DNA of 64,000 nt from Saprospiraceae bacterium (GCA_019187365.1 JABARE010000001.1:248001-312000), one strand, 5' to 3'; positions 28,294-37,201 are shown, counted from the first letter of the stretch. Made by a program: numbers and translations. Notes: generated by a model not told the origin, from the sequence alone.

Positions 28294-28346
28294 TGAGCCG
28301 GATGGGTGATCCAGCCTTACCATACTGGTCATTGGCCCCGGGCTCA
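28294..28346. terminator. Structured hairpin between convergent M23 and histidine kinase genes
   Basis: The outer arms TGAGCCGG (28294-28301) and CCGGGCTCA (28338-28346) pair with one bulged base. An inner pair, TGATCCAG with CTGGTCA, continues the stem, and ATTTT follows. Position between two convergent genes suggests a terminator. Confidence 0.5.
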
Positions 28347-28373
28347 ATTTTCATTTCGCTGAATAACAGCGTA

Positions 28374-29447
28374 TTATGCTTTTCGCAGTGTGAATCCGAA
28401 GGTGGATCCTACCCCCTCTTTGCTGCGAACGTGTAGGGTCTGGTGATGTCCTTCCATAATGTGTTTTACGATGGAAAGCCCGAGTCCGGATCCACCCTGT
28501 TCTCTGGAACGGCTTTTGTCTGCCCTGTAAAATCGCTCAAAAACATGGGGTAAGTGTTCCTCACCTATCCCTATCCCATTGTCACTTACTTCCACCAGAA
28601 CGGATTCTTCCATCAGGTAGCATGAAACTTTGACGAACCCGTTGTACTTCCCATACTTAATGGAGTTATTAACCAGGTTACTTAAGGCAATCCGGATAAA
28701 TTCGCGATCCGCATTTACCGGGTAATCCTGATCTGCTCCCTCTTTAAACAGGAGCTTGACGTTCTTCTTGGCTGCGATATCTTGCTGCTCTTCAAATACC
28801 TCTGCAATCAGGTCCCGGATGCTGAATGATTGAAACAACAACGCCTTTTCCCCGGATTCAATTTTATGAATGATCGTAAGGTCGTTGATGATCTCTTGTA
28901 ACCGCGTTGCATTTTTCAGTGCTTTTGCCAGAAATTCAGCCTGTTGTTCTTCCGGTAGCGATCGGTCATCAACCAGGGTCTGCAAATACGCTTGAATGTT
29001 AAACAGCGGGGTTTTTAATTCATGCGAAACATCGCCTAAGTATTCCCTTCGAAACCGCTCCATCTCCTTCATCTGATCGAGCTCCTGATTCTTCTTTTTA
29101 ACCCAAAGAAAGGTGTCGCGTTCTACCGTGTTAAGGTCCTGATTATATAGTTGCAAATGTTCTTTTCCCTCATCCCCTCCCAATTTTCTATCTGTGATGA
29201 TTTTATAGATCAACTTAATTTTCCGGTAGAGAAAATAGCTAATAAGATAAAATGACATCAGGTAGGCCGCTATTGAGATGGCGACGAACAGAATAATCAG
29301 CGTAATGGCAGATGTCGTGCGAAACCCAGCGGCACCGATTGTCAGGAAAAATAGGAGCGAAATGACTGAAAAGCATGAGCTAATCAGCAATGCCAAGCCT
29401 TTGGGGCCAATATTTTTCAGAACGTCAAGCTTCAAATTTATAGCCAA
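28374..29447 (-). CDS. PhoR-like sensor histidine kinase
   Basis: A 357-residue membrane kinase. Two hydrophobic segments (about residues 14-40 and 45-72) are followed by a short linker without a large sensor domain. The dimerisation helix has the H-box GDVSHELKTPLFNIQAYL; the ATPase boxes are NLVNNSIKYG, VSDNGIGIG and GGSGLGLSIVKHI. It phosphorylates the OmpR-family regulator encoded just upstream. The frame begins with TTG at 29447; a second TTG at 29435 (MKLDVLKNIG) is equally plausible. Either way the start overlaps the regulator's stop, which ties their translation together. Confidence 0.92.
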   Translation of the reverse strand: MAINLKLDVLKNIGPKGLALLISSCFSVISLLFFLTIGAAGFRTTSAITLIILFVAISIAAYLMSFYLISYFLYRKIKLIYKIITDRKLGGDEGKEHLQLYNQDLNTVERDTFLWVKKKNQELDQMKEMERFRREYLGDVSHELKTPLFNIQAYLQTLVDDRSLPEEQQAEFLAKALKNATRLQEIINDLTIIHKIESGEKALLFQSFSIRDLIAEVFEEQQDIAAKKNVKLLFKEGADQDYPVNADREFIRIALSNLVNNSIKYGKYNGFVKVSCYLMEESVLVEVSDNGIGIGEEHLPHVFERFYRADKSRSREQGGSGLGLSIVKHIMEGHHQTLHVRSKEGVGSTFGFTLRKA

Positions 29448-30114
29448 CTCCTTTAATAGTCTTTATGAACGAATCATCCAGCTTTTCTCTCAGCTTGCGC
29501 ACGTGCACATCGATCGTTCTGTCGCCAACGATGATGTCCTTTCCCCATATTTTATCAAGAATCTCTTCCCTCTTGAATACGCGTCCGGGATTGGAGGCAA
29601 GCAGGTATAACAAAAGGAATTCCTTTTTTGCAAATTCTGGTTTTTTATCGAGATATTGAACTTCCATTTTCATGGGATTTATGGTCAGCGTGTCAAAACT
29701 CAATATTTCGTTGTTGCCTTCGCTGGTTAGTGGACTGATCTTTCTTCTGATGAGCGCTTTGATCCTGCTAAGCAGAACCTTCACACTAACCGGCTTCTCC
29801 ACGAAGTCATCGCCACCCAGGTCAAGGGCTGCTATATGAGTGTCCTCATCTCCCTTTGCCGTCAGGAACAAGATGCTGACGTTCTCGAATTTCGAGTCCT
29901 TTCTCAATTCGCGACAACATTGCAATCCATCCATTACAGGCATCATGATGTCTAAAAGGACCAGATCTGGCGCAAAATCTTTTAATACATCCAGAGCTAG
30001 CTTACCATTCGCCGCTGTTTTTATTTCAAAACCTTCCTTCCTGAGGTTGAAGCTCAGAATGTCCACTATGTCCGGGTCGTCGTCAACAAGCAGGAGTTTG
30101 TACTTCATGGTCAA
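29425..30114 (-). CDS. OmpR/PhoB-family response regulator
   Basis: A 229-residue regulator with a receiver domain (acidic pocket LLVDDDPD, phospho-Asp in LVLLDIMMPVMDG, Lys in EKPVSVKVLLSRI) and a winged-helix DNA-binding domain (FKREEILDKIWG, DRTIDVHVRKLREKL, IKTIKGVGYKFEA). The kinase gene overlaps its end. An ATG at 30108 is the likely start; the frame opens with TTG at 30114. A -7 box at 30112-30119 touches the start region. A phosphate-type role is possible, but no pho genes are nearby. Confidence 0.94.
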   Translation of the reverse strand: MTMKYKLLLVDDDPDIVDILSFNLRKEGFEIKTAANGKLALDVLKDFAPDLVLLDIMMPVMDGLQCCRELRKDSKFENVSILFLTAKGDEDTHIAALDLGGDDFVEKPVSVKVLLSRIKALIRRKISPLTSEGNNEILSFDTLTINPMKMEVQYLDKKPEFAKKEFLLLYLLASNPGRVFKREEILDKIWGKDIIVGDRTIDVHVRKLREKLDDSFIKTIKGVGYKFEA

Positions 30115-30119
30115 ATTTA
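30112..30119 (-). promoter_or_regulatory. -7 box almost touching the response-regulator start
   Basis: The minus strand reads TAAATTTG and ends 3 bases before the ATG at 30108. A start site about 5-7 bases downstream would put transcription at or inside the first codon, a leaderless arrangement, unless another promoter is used. Confidence 0.4.
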
Positions 30120-30164
30120 GTGTATAACGATTAGGCTAAATGTTTAGCACGCCTGACGTGTTAT

Positions 30165-30494
30165 CTATTTATTAAGAAATGGCACCCTCTTGGAATCTGA
30201 CATGGATTGGATGTCCTTGAGCAACTGTTCATACTGCTTTTGGTTTGTGTAATACATTTGCGTAATTTCATGGAAAGTCAATGTGTCGAGTTGGTACTTG
30301 GCAAGTAAATCAACCAGGGCAAGCTTAATGGCACTGTCTCGGTAATAACTGCTTTGGGCGCTTAAATGCTCGTTTAGGTAAAATACTTCAGAGCTGATCA
30401 TTTTATAGGCTTCGAGTTCTCCGGCTGTAAAACTGACCTGCTCCGTAGTCCTGCAGGAAAAGAGCAAAACGAGTAAGGTACACCTTCGAATCAT
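30165..30494 (-). CDS. Small DUF4296-like lipoprotein
   Basis: A 109-residue protein with a short leader ending LLVLLFSC, a plausible lipoprotein cleavage site. The rest is helical, with LALVDLLAKYQLDTLTFHEI and MYYTNQKQYEQLLKDIQ, matching my memory of the small Bacteroidota DUF4296 lipoproteins. Its ATG overlaps the stop of the sixA-like gene (ATGA). Function unknown. Confidence 0.6.
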   Translation of the reverse strand: MIRRCTLLVLLFSCRTTEQVSFTAGELEAYKMISSEVFYLNEHLSAQSSYYRDSAIKLALVDLLAKYQLDTLTFHEITQMYYTNQKQYEQLLKDIQSMSDSKRVPFLNK

Positions 30495-31000
30495 CCCCGG
30501 TCTAATTGTTTGGGTATGATCACTTGTTCAATGGTCAGCAGGGAAGGTGTTGCGCCTTTCCATTGAACAGATTCCAATTTGCAGAGCAGGACACAACAAG
30601 TTGGGATATGCCCAATAAAAGGTGGGCGAAAAATGCCCGCAAGCGCCTCTATGGTCGGGTTATGGCCAAATACCAGACAGATTTCTGTTTGAGGGGAACA
30701 GTCGTGAAGGCAAGCTGTATAAGCCTCGACCCCATCGAAGTAGAGCGCCTCGTCAACCCGTTCCTGGCCAGGAGGAAATTCGAATTGCCGAGCAAACAGT
30801 TCGCACGTCTGACGCGCCCGAAGTGCCGGGCTACACACCATTTCCATGTGCTGTGCTGCAATTAAACCAGCCAGATGCTGTGCAACCCGGGGCGCATCTC
30901 TCAGGCCCCTGTCGTTCAGCGGGCGTTCGAGATCCGATAAGGTGGCATCCGACCAGGAAGATTTTGCATGCCGGATAAATGCAACTGCTTTGCCAGCCAT
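30491..31000 (-). CDS. SixA-like phosphohistidine phosphatase
   Basis: A 169-residue histidine-phosphatase-superfamily protein. The RHG-type motif is AFIRHAKSSWSDA, the central region has CSPALRARQTCELF, and the second catalytic His is in LVFGHNPTIEAL. SixA removes phosphate from histidine of phosphotransfer proteins. The open frame runs to 31078, but a -7 box at 31019-31026 and the divergent gene support the ATG at 31000. Confidence 0.85.
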   Translation of the reverse strand: MAGKAVAFIRHAKSSWSDATLSDLERPLNDRGLRDAPRVAQHLAGLIAAQHMEMVCSPALRARQTCELFARQFEFPPGQERVDEALYFDGVEAYTACLHDCSPQTEICLVFGHNPTIEALAGIFRPPFIGHIPTCCVLLCKLESVQWKGATPSLLTIEQVIIPKQLDRG

Positions 31001-31018
31001 TGACACTGAAATATTGGG

Positions 31019-31026
31019 CAAAATTA
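31019..31026 (-). promoter_or_regulatory. -7 box for the sixA-like operon
   Basis: The minus strand reads TAATTTTG, 18 bases before the ATG at 31000. It lies 2 bases from the opposing box at 31029-31036. Confidence 0.55.
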
Positions 31027-31028
31027 TA

Positions 31029-31036
31029 TAAATTTG
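31029..31036 (+). promoter_or_regulatory. -7 box for the SWIM-protein operon
   Basis: TAAATTTG followed by C, 34 bases before the ATG at 31071. It is back to back with the sixA-like promoter box. Confidence 0.55.
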
Positions 31037-31070
31037 CCGGTTTAATGCATCTGTCCGAACCGATTTAATC

Positions 31071-32684
31071 ATGGCCATCGATTTCGACCATTATTCCTAT
31101 TTGTTCAGCGAGGAGGAACTGTTCGAGTTCAAACAACTCATTGATGCCGGCGCGGTTATGAGAGCGAACCAAATCAGGCTGAATTTATGGAATTATTTGC
31201 TTCGAATGGACGGCATTCAGTTAGAATGTGAATTGGGTTTCAACACGAAAACCATCAAGTCTGTCTTGTGTGCGTGTGGTCATCGGGGCACGACCAAACT
31301 TTGCCGGCATGCAAAACTTTTGGCATTATGGCATATTACCCGCATCTACCAAAGGCAATCGCCTCGTACCGATGTGTCTTCCAAACTACTGGAATCCCTT
31401 CGTAACAGCAAGCAGGAAGATCTATGCTTCTTGACAGAACTTTCACTGAAATATGACCAGCGCCTGAAGGACTGGTTCGCTCTTTTCATAAAGGCTTCAG
31501 ACAGCTCTCCTGAGGAGCTCGAGCAGCAGTGGGCTCTGGTCACTGATTTCTTACGCCAACTAAACCTCCAGATAAAGTCTAAAATCGGTCGTGAACGCAA
31601 GTATTTGCTTTTAGGTCAGACTTATTACCAGCTTGCGTTGCAGCAATTTGCAAAAGGCGAGTTAGCCAGAGCGGCGGTGTTGCTGATCATTACCCATCGT
31701 CTGGCTTTATACTTGCTTCGAAATTTTGAGCCGGTAAACCCGGCCCGGTTTGCCCAGCTGGCTTCACAGACGTGTCACGCTCTGGATGAAGTCCTTAAGG
31801 GAATCATCGCGCCAGAATCCCGAGAATTCTTCATAACACGTCTTTCAGAGGAGGTTTCAAAAGATGAATACTTCCCACATGACGCGAGCAACAACCTGTT
31901 TGTGATCCTTCTCTCTATCGTGCAGCAAAGTAGTTCTCGCGAATCCCTTAAGGCATTGTTACAAGAGAAATGTCTCAAAGCTCCATTTGACGCGTACGTG
32001 GAAGCTTCGTGGAATACCTGCCTGAGACTTGATCCTGAAGGCTTTGCTGCCTTGTTTATTCAGCTTCCGGAACATAAGAAAATGCTGGCTCCCAACGTTG
32101 CCGGATTTATCGCGACACACTATGCTCAAATTCCGGGATCGCAGTGCTTTGAACTGATTCGCTCTTTGACTCCCCGACTTAACGATGGCCTGCAGAAAAT
32201 GCTGGCTCAAATTTTTCCGTTCATAGGCTATAAACCAATAAGTGTACATGAATTTCAGTTTGCTGCAGAGCTCTATGCCAAATTTCCTGATCCAGGAATT
32301 CTTCAATGGCTCTTCTCCTCTCCAGAGAACCGTAAGGAAAAGGGGAAGTGGCTGCTGCAAGCAATTGATGACAGATTGGACAATATAGATAGCAGAAACG
32401 AACTCAAGTATGAAGTGCTTTATCATGGCGCGTTCCACCAGGAGCTTGTCGACAGGCTGATAGAATCAGGGAACATACATGCTATAATGCAATACGACCA
32501 TCGCATCGATCCCGCACTCCGACTGAAGCTTTTCTCTGCGTTTAAAACCCACATAACGGATTACAGACTGCACAATGCGGGACCGAAGGCAAAGCGTGAA
32601 GTTCGCCGATTGCTGCTACATCTGGATTCCCATTACCGCACCCATTTGCCTCCGGGCCTATTTAAAAATATAACGGCTGTATGA
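31071..32684 (+). CDS. SWIM zinc-finger protein of unknown function
   Basis: A 537-residue protein without signal peptide or membrane segments. Near the amino end LCACGHRGTTKLCRHAKLLA gives C67-x-C69-x8-C78-x-H80, the SWIM zinc-finger pattern, which in other proteins binds DNA or partner proteins. The remaining ~450 residues are helical with no motif I recognise and read like a helical-repeat scaffold. The gene ends in an ATGA overlap with the degenerate GH13 gene, so the two are translated together. In bacteria SWIM domains often sit beside SNF2 helicases; none is seen here. Confidence 0.7.
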   Translation: MAIDFDHYSYLFSEEELFEFKQLIDAGAVMRANQIRLNLWNYLLRMDGIQLECELGFNTKTIKSVLCACGHRGTTKLCRHAKLLALWHITRIYQRQSPRTDVSSKLLESLRNSKQEDLCFLTELSLKYDQRLKDWFALFIKASDSSPEELEQQWALVTDFLRQLNLQIKSKIGRERKYLLLGQTYYQLALQQFAKGELARAAVLLIITHRLALYLLRNFEPVNPARFAQLASQTCHALDEVLKGIIAPESREFFITRLSEEVSKDEYFPHDASNNLFVILLSIVQQSSSRESLKALLQEKCLKAPFDAYVEASWNTCLRLDPEGFAALFIQLPEHKKMLAPNVAGFIATHYAQIPGSQCFELIRSLTPRLNDGLQKMLAQIFPFIGYKPISVHEFQFAAELYAKFPDPGILQWLFSSPENRKEKGKWLLQAIDDRLDNIDSRNELKYEVLYHGAFHQELVDRLIESGNIHAIMQYDHRIDPALRLKLFSAFKTHITDYRLHNAGPKAKREVRRLLLHLDSHYRTHLPPGLFKNITAV

Positions 32685-34000
32685 CCAAACGAGATCCAAT
32701 TTTGAGGAGTATGCTCATTTATGCAGGGGCTTTTATTATGCTCTCCTTGACGCACTGCACTCCGTCCGAAAAGAGTTCCCCGTCTCAACCTGCAGAGTTA
32801 AAAGATCTGGTACTTTATGAAGTTGCCCCCTGGCAATACGTAGACTCAGGAGGGATTAAAGGTCTTCAGCGCGACTTGAAACGTCTTAGTGGTCTTTTTG
32901 TGAATTCATTGGTTTTACAGCCGGTTCAGCTTCGCGATCAAGCCAACAATCCATTTAACCCGGCGAGTCCTTTTGCGATCAGTGACTATGCTGTGATTGA
33001 CCCCAACTTGGGAAGTGCTGAAGAGCTGATCAGTTTCATTCATAGTGCCCATAGTTTGGGAATTAAGGTTTTTTACCAATGGCATTTTTCAGAAACGGGG
33101 CCCCATCACCGACTCAGGGAAGAGCATCCGGATTTCTATTTTTCATCTGATAAGTTAAAGGAAAACCGTTACAATCCTGATTTTGTAACTCTAAACATCT
33201 CAGACAAGCGCGTTGCCTCGAAACAATCGGAATCGTTCGGTAAATTTGTTAATTCCTATAACTTCGATGGCTACGTCGTTTTTGGAATTGATTCTTCAAA
33301 TGAAGATTTTGTCTCTCAAATAAGGGAGATCTGTGGCCCAAACCGGTTGTTGATCAACGGAGAAAGTGTTAAAGTTAAAGGGTTATCACATTCAATAGAT
33401 AGATCTTTATTTGAATTTTTCAAAGGGGTTTATAACAATACTCCTGATTCTCTATTCCTTTACTCTCTGATTGGTGACATGGCACCCCAGGGCAGGATCA
33501 ACGCATTTGTCGACTACCACACCAACTTTTACAAGGGCACAGATTACATGAGTTTCCCTAATGCATATCGCTACTTCGCCGCGTTTGCCCATTTTATTCC
33601 GGGCACTCCCTGGATGCTTGGAGGCCAGGAATACGCGCTCGTATCTCCTGTAAATGCCTTTAGGGACCATCCTGTGTATAGAAAGTATTACTTTAACGGC
33701 GATTTGTATCGCAGCCTGAATTTGCAGCGTAGGCGCAATCCTGCCCTTTGGAACGATGGCAAATGTGCACTGCCTGTAATTATTGCTGGCAATTTCCCGG
33801 TTGTTGGCCTGGAAAGATCACGCGACACCTTTTATTGCACCGGAATATTCAATTTCAGCCCAAGCCAGCAAACTTTTGTAATGACCAAAGATTACCTGCA
33901 TGCTTATGATTTGTTTAATAAGGTTCCTGTCTCCTTTCCAGCGGGTAAGACATTGAACATCGGACCTTACCAGGCTTTTTTGTTTAGCAATGTTTTATAA
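32681..34000 (+). CDS. Degenerate GH13 (alpha-amylase-fold) lipoprotein
   Basis: A 439-residue exported protein with a leader ending LSLTHC, probably a lipoprotein. The barrel of family GH13 is recognisable: LVLYEVAPWQY, SPFAISDYAVIDPNLGSAEE, IPGTPWMLGGQEYAL and a C-terminal beta domain. The catalytic regions are broken: region I reads KVFYQWHFSE instead of DxxxNH; region II reads DGYVVFG where GFRxD should supply Arg and the nucleophile Asp; region IV reads VDYHT for NHD. Only a Glu in NGES (E228) matches region III. It therefore probably binds rather than cleaves glycan. Coupled to the SWIM gene upstream. Confidence 0.75.
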   Translation: MTKRDPILRSMLIYAGAFIMLSLTHCTPSEKSSPSQPAELKDLVLYEVAPWQYVDSGGIKGLQRDLKRLSGLFVNSLVLQPVQLRDQANNPFNPASPFAISDYAVIDPNLGSAEELISFIHSAHSLGIKVFYQWHFSETGPHHRLREEHPDFYFSSDKLKENRYNPDFVTLNISDKRVASKQSESFGKFVNSYNFDGYVVFGIDSSNEDFVSQIREICGPNRLLINGESVKVKGLSHSIDRSLFEFFKGVYNNTPDSLFLYSLIGDMAPQGRINAFVDYHTNFYKGTDYMSFPNAYRYFAAFAHFIPGTPWMLGGQEYALVSPVNAFRDHPVYRKYYFNGDLYRSLNLQRRRNPALWNDGKCALPVIIAGNFPVVGLERSRDTFYCTGIFNFSPSQQTFVMTKDYLHAYDLFNKVPVSFPAGKTLNIGPYQAFLFSNVL

Positions 34001-34008
34001 TCGTTATC

Positions 34009-34473
34009 ATGCAGATCATTTGGATTGGAAGCACCAAGCCTGATTCTTTGGCCTCTTTAAACGCTATGTACCTTAAGCGACTTGCTGCTTTCGTAAAAAT
34101 ACAAATTACCGAACTGCAAACAAGAAAGATCAGTAATTCTTCGGATTCATCTGTACGAGAAGATGAATTGCTTTTAAGGAAAAGTCTTCTTCGCGAACGA
34201 AGGCATGTTGTGTTGCTTAGTGAAGAAGGCGTTCATCGGAATAGCCGTGAGTTTGCCACCTGGCTTGAGCGAAGCCTTGTGCTGCATGGCAACAAATTGA
34301 CTTTCGTACTTGGGGGCGCTTTTGGCTTTGGCCCGGAACTGAAGGCAGAGTCCGCTGAGATCATTTCCCTATCACCACTGACCTTTAGTCACCAGCTGGC
34401 CAGGCTTGTTTTGCTTGAGCAACTGTATCGGGCTTTCACGATCATTCACAACCACCCGTACCACAATGATTGA
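34009..34473 (+). CDS. rlmH: 23S rRNA pseudouridine-1915 N3-methyltransferase
   Basis: SPOUT-class methyltransferase that modifies helix 69 of 23S rRNA in the 70S ribosome. The 154-residue length is normal. The knot region has LTFVLGGAFGFGPEL and ISLSPLTFSHQLARLVLLEQ, and the tail ends in the conserved NHPYHND. It follows the GH13-like gene by 8 bases, and its end overlaps the rhomboid start. Confidence 0.95.
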   Translation: MQIIWIGSTKPDSLASLNAMYLKRLAAFVKIQITELQTRKISNSSDSSVREDELLLRKSLLRERRHVVLLSEEGVHRNSREFATWLERSLVLHGNKLTFVLGGAFGFGPELKAESAEIISLSPLTFSHQLARLVLLEQLYRAFTIIHNHPYHND

Positions 34474-35068
34474 TGGAAATACTTCAATGACATTAGCACT
34501 TGTCCTTGCAAACATTGCAGTCTACGTCATGACCTCTGCCAACGAGTCCATTTTCAACGCGAGTAAGCATTATCCATATCTCGAGAAAAGAGATAAGAGC
34601 TATTACAGGTGGATAACTTCAGGATTTTTACATGCTAACTTGTTACACCTGGGCCTTAACCTTATTGTGTTGTATCAGTTTGGTGGAACCGTAGAAACTG
34701 TTTTCAAATCGCTCTTTGGCTTTTTTACGGGAGGGATCGTTTTCCTTGGCTGCTATTTTGTTATCCTACTCATGTCGGGATTGCCAACTTTCCTTAAATT
34801 TCGAAATAATCCTAATTATTCAAGCGTTGGTGCTTCTGGAGCCGTTTCAGGCATTCTGTTTATATATACGGTGTATTTTCCGATGAACCTGCTTTACATT
34901 TTGGGTCTTGTTCCAATTCCCGCCATACTTTTTGGAGGGCTTTACCTTTTTTATTCAAAATGGGCTTCATCGCGGAGTGAGGATCATATTGATCACGATG
35001 CTCATTACTACGGTGCAGTTGCAGGCTTGCTTATAGGAGCAATCATCCGCTTTGGGGTTGCAGGATGA
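34466..35068 (+). CDS. Rhomboid family intramembrane serine protease
   Basis: A 200-residue polytopic membrane protein with about six hydrophobic segments. The catalytic Ser lies in VGASGAVSGILF (GxSG) and the His in DAHYYGAVAGLLIG, the Ser-His dyad of rhomboids; HANLLHLGLNLIVLYQFG is the typical second-helix motif. The ATG at 34466 overlaps the last 8 bases of rlmH and is preferred to one 60 bases upstream. The substrate is unknown. Confidence 0.9.
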   Translation: MIDGNTSMTLALVLANIAVYVMTSANESIFNASKHYPYLEKRDKSYYRWITSGFLHANLLHLGLNLIVLYQFGGTVETVFKSLFGFFTGGIVFLGCYFVILLMSGLPTFLKFRNNPNYSSVGASGAVSGILFIYTVYFPMNLLYILGLVPIPAILFGGLYLFYSKWASSRSEDHIDHDAHYYGAVAGLLIGAIIRFGVAG

Positions 35069-35074
35069 AGATGC

Positions 35075-36706
35075 TTAATCTTTCTCCAAGAATGGGTAGC
35101 CGTATTCATGCGGTGGGCAAAAATTTTCCTTGATTGTCCTTGGAGACACCCAACGCAACAGGTTTAGCGCAGATCCGGCTTTGTCGTTTGTACCTGAAGC
35201 CCTGGCGCCACCAAACGGTTGTTGACCAACTACGGCCCCTGTCGGTTTGTCGTTAATGTAAAAATTGCCGGCAGCATTACTCAGCTTTTCTGAAGCCTTA
35301 AGGATGACTTGGCGGTCCTTTGCAAAAACTGCACCCGTGAGCGCGTATGGCGAAGTCGTGTCAACGAGTGTAAGCGTTTCATCAAATTGATCGTCATCGT
35401 ACACAAAAATCGTCAAAACTGGCCCAAAGATCTCCTCACACATCGTCAAACTTCTTGCATTGTTTGTCTGCAAGACAGTCGGTTCAATAAAATAGCCCTT
35501 ACTTTTGTCGCATCGCCCGCCAAAGATGACTTCTATCGACGGGTCACTCTTGGATTTTTCGATGTAATTTTCAATTTTTAAGAAGGCTTTTTCGTCAATT
35601 ACGGCATTGATGAAGTTCTCGAAATCATCCGGTCCTCCTATTTTCATCGATGAAAGATCGGATATCAGGTTTGCCTTCACCTGAGGCCAAATGCTTTTAG
35701 GTATATATGCCCTGGATGCCGCGCTGCATTTTTGCCCCTGAAATTCAAAAGCCCCACGCGCCAGAGCTACGCTCAGCGCTTTGGGATCTGCGCTGACGTG
35801 CGCGATCACGAAGTCCTTTCCTCCGGTCTCCCCTACCAGCCGGGGAAATGATTTATAAATGTCCAAATTTGCAGCAACAGTTTTCCAGATCGACTTAAAA
35901 ACACCGGTCGAACCTGTAAAATGCAATCCGGCAAAATCCGGATTGGAAAAGATGGCGTTTCCTGCGGTCGGGCCATCGACAAAAACCAGATTGATGACTC
36001 CCGGAGGCAAACCTGCTTCCTCAAGTATATCCATGATGAGTGAGGCTGAATAAATCTGGGTCTCTGCTGGTTTCCAGACAACGACGTTTCCCATGAGCGC
36101 AGGAGCACAGGGAAGATTACCTGCAATGGAAGTAAAATTAAAAGGAGTCAGCGCAAAGACAAATCCTTCGAGAGGCCGGTATTCGAGCTGATTCCATACA
36201 AACGGCGAACTAGAAGGCTGCTGTGCGTATATTTCTGTGAGATACTTCACATTAAATCGCAGGAAATCACAGAATTCACAAACCGCGTCAATCTCAGCCT
36301 GAAATATATTTTTCGATTGGCCCAGCATAGTCATGGCGTTCTGCTTCGCCCGGTACTTGGTCGAAAGCAGATCCGCAGCTTTTAGAAAAATTGCCGCGCG
36401 GTCCTTCCAGGGCATTGACTCCCATCCTTCTTTAGCATCCATTGCGGCCCGTATGGCCATTTCAACATGGGAGGCAGTGCCACGAAAGTAATGTCCCAGT
36501 TTGAGTGCGTGGTCGTGGGGAGCATAAATGGCTTTGGAGGATTCTGAACGCACCTTGCTTCCTCCTATCCTCATGCAAACCTCCTGTTGGTTTTCTTTCA
36601 GATACGCAATGACCTCACGAAGCGACTTTCTCTCTTTGCTTCCCGGGGCATAAGATAAAACAACTTCGTTCTGAACTTCCGGTATCATTACAATTCTGTT
36701 CTCCAT
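35075..36706 (-). CDS. pruA: L-glutamate gamma-semialdehyde dehydrogenase
   Basis: NAD-dependent oxidation of glutamate semialdehyde (from proline) to glutamate. This 543-residue stand-alone enzyme has the aldehyde-dehydrogenase Glu in LVGETGGKDFVIAH and the nucleophile Cys in EFQGQKCSAASRAYIP. The family-specific stretch FGGARASGTNDKAGSALNL is present near the end. No proline dehydrogenase gene is in the window. It follows coaD by 4 bases. Confidence 0.93.
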   Translation of the reverse strand: MENRIVMIPEVQNEVVLSYAPGSKERKSLREVIAYLKENQQEVCMRIGGSKVRSESSKAIYAPHDHALKLGHYFRGTASHVEMAIRAAMDAKEGWESMPWKDRAAIFLKAADLLSTKYRAKQNAMTMLGQSKNIFQAEIDAVCEFCDFLRFNVKYLTEIYAQQPSSSPFVWNQLEYRPLEGFVFALTPFNFTSIAGNLPCAPALMGNVVVWKPAETQIYSASLIMDILEEAGLPPGVINLVFVDGPTAGNAIFSNPDFAGLHFTGSTGVFKSIWKTVAANLDIYKSFPRLVGETGGKDFVIAHVSADPKALSVALARGAFEFQGQKCSAASRAYIPKSIWPQVKANLISDLSSMKIGGPDDFENFINAVIDEKAFLKIENYIEKSKSDPSIEVIFGGRCDKSKGYFIEPTVLQTNNARSLTMCEEIFGPVLTIFVYDDDQFDETLTLVDTTSPYALTGAVFAKDRQVILKASEKLSNAAGNFYINDKPTGAVVGQQPFGGARASGTNDKAGSALNLLRWVSPRTIKENFCPPHEYGYPFLEKD

Positions 36707-36710
36707 AAAT

Positions 36711-37181
36711 TCAATTATACAAATCTTTCAATACCTGATGCGGCACCAGGGCTTCAACATTGGCTTTTGCGAGAATGAGTTCCCGAACTATGGTGCTGCT
36801 CACATGCGACAATTCTGGTCTTGCAATGAGGAAAATGCTCTCCAGGTCACTTTTTAGAGTATGATTGATCTGGGAGATGGTCTTTTCATAGTCAAAATCC
36901 GTCGCATTCCGAATTCCCCGCAGCACATATCGCGCTCCGATTTCTGCACAGAAGTTGGCTGTCAGTCCCTGAAAGACCCTGACCTTTACAGAAGGTTGAT
37001 CCTCAAAAATTCGTTCAATCCATTTAACCCGAGTTTCTACGGGGTACAGGATTTTTTTTTGAGCATTGATCCCAACGGCAACAAATATTTCGTCGAATAG
37101 ATCTAAAGCCCTGTAAACCACATCCGTGTGCCCTTTGGTGATGGGGTCAAAGGAACCTGGAAATACGGCAATCCGCTTCAT
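36711..37181 (-). CDS. coaD: Phosphopantetheine adenylyltransferase
   Basis: Adenylates 4'-phosphopantetheine in CoA synthesis. The nucleotidyltransferase motif AVFPGSFDPITKGHTDVV has the TxGH site, and RGIRNATDFDYE and ELSHVSSTIVREL are family-typical. The 156-residue length is normal. A -7 box at 37194-37201 precedes it, and pruA follows on the same transcript. Confidence 0.96.
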   Translation of the reverse strand: MKRIAVFPGSFDPITKGHTDVVYRALDLFDEIFVAVGINAQKKILYPVETRVKWIERIFEDQPSVKVRVFQGLTANFCAEIGARYVLRGIRNATDFDYEKTISQINHTLKSDLESIFLIARPELSHVSSTIVRELILAKANVEALVPHQVLKDLYN

Positions 37182-37193
37182 GATTTAGCGTCA

Positions 37194-37201
37194 CAAAGTT
37201 A
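37194..37201 (-). promoter_or_regulatory. -7 box for coaD-pruA
   Basis: The minus strand reads TAACTTTG (TAnnTTTG), 12 bases before the coaD ATG. Confidence 0.55.

Noticed and set aside
31001..31078. 26-residue amino-terminal extension of the SixA-like protein
   Set aside because: Lies upstream of the -7 box and overlaps the SWIM gene start; SixA proteins begin at the shorter ATG.
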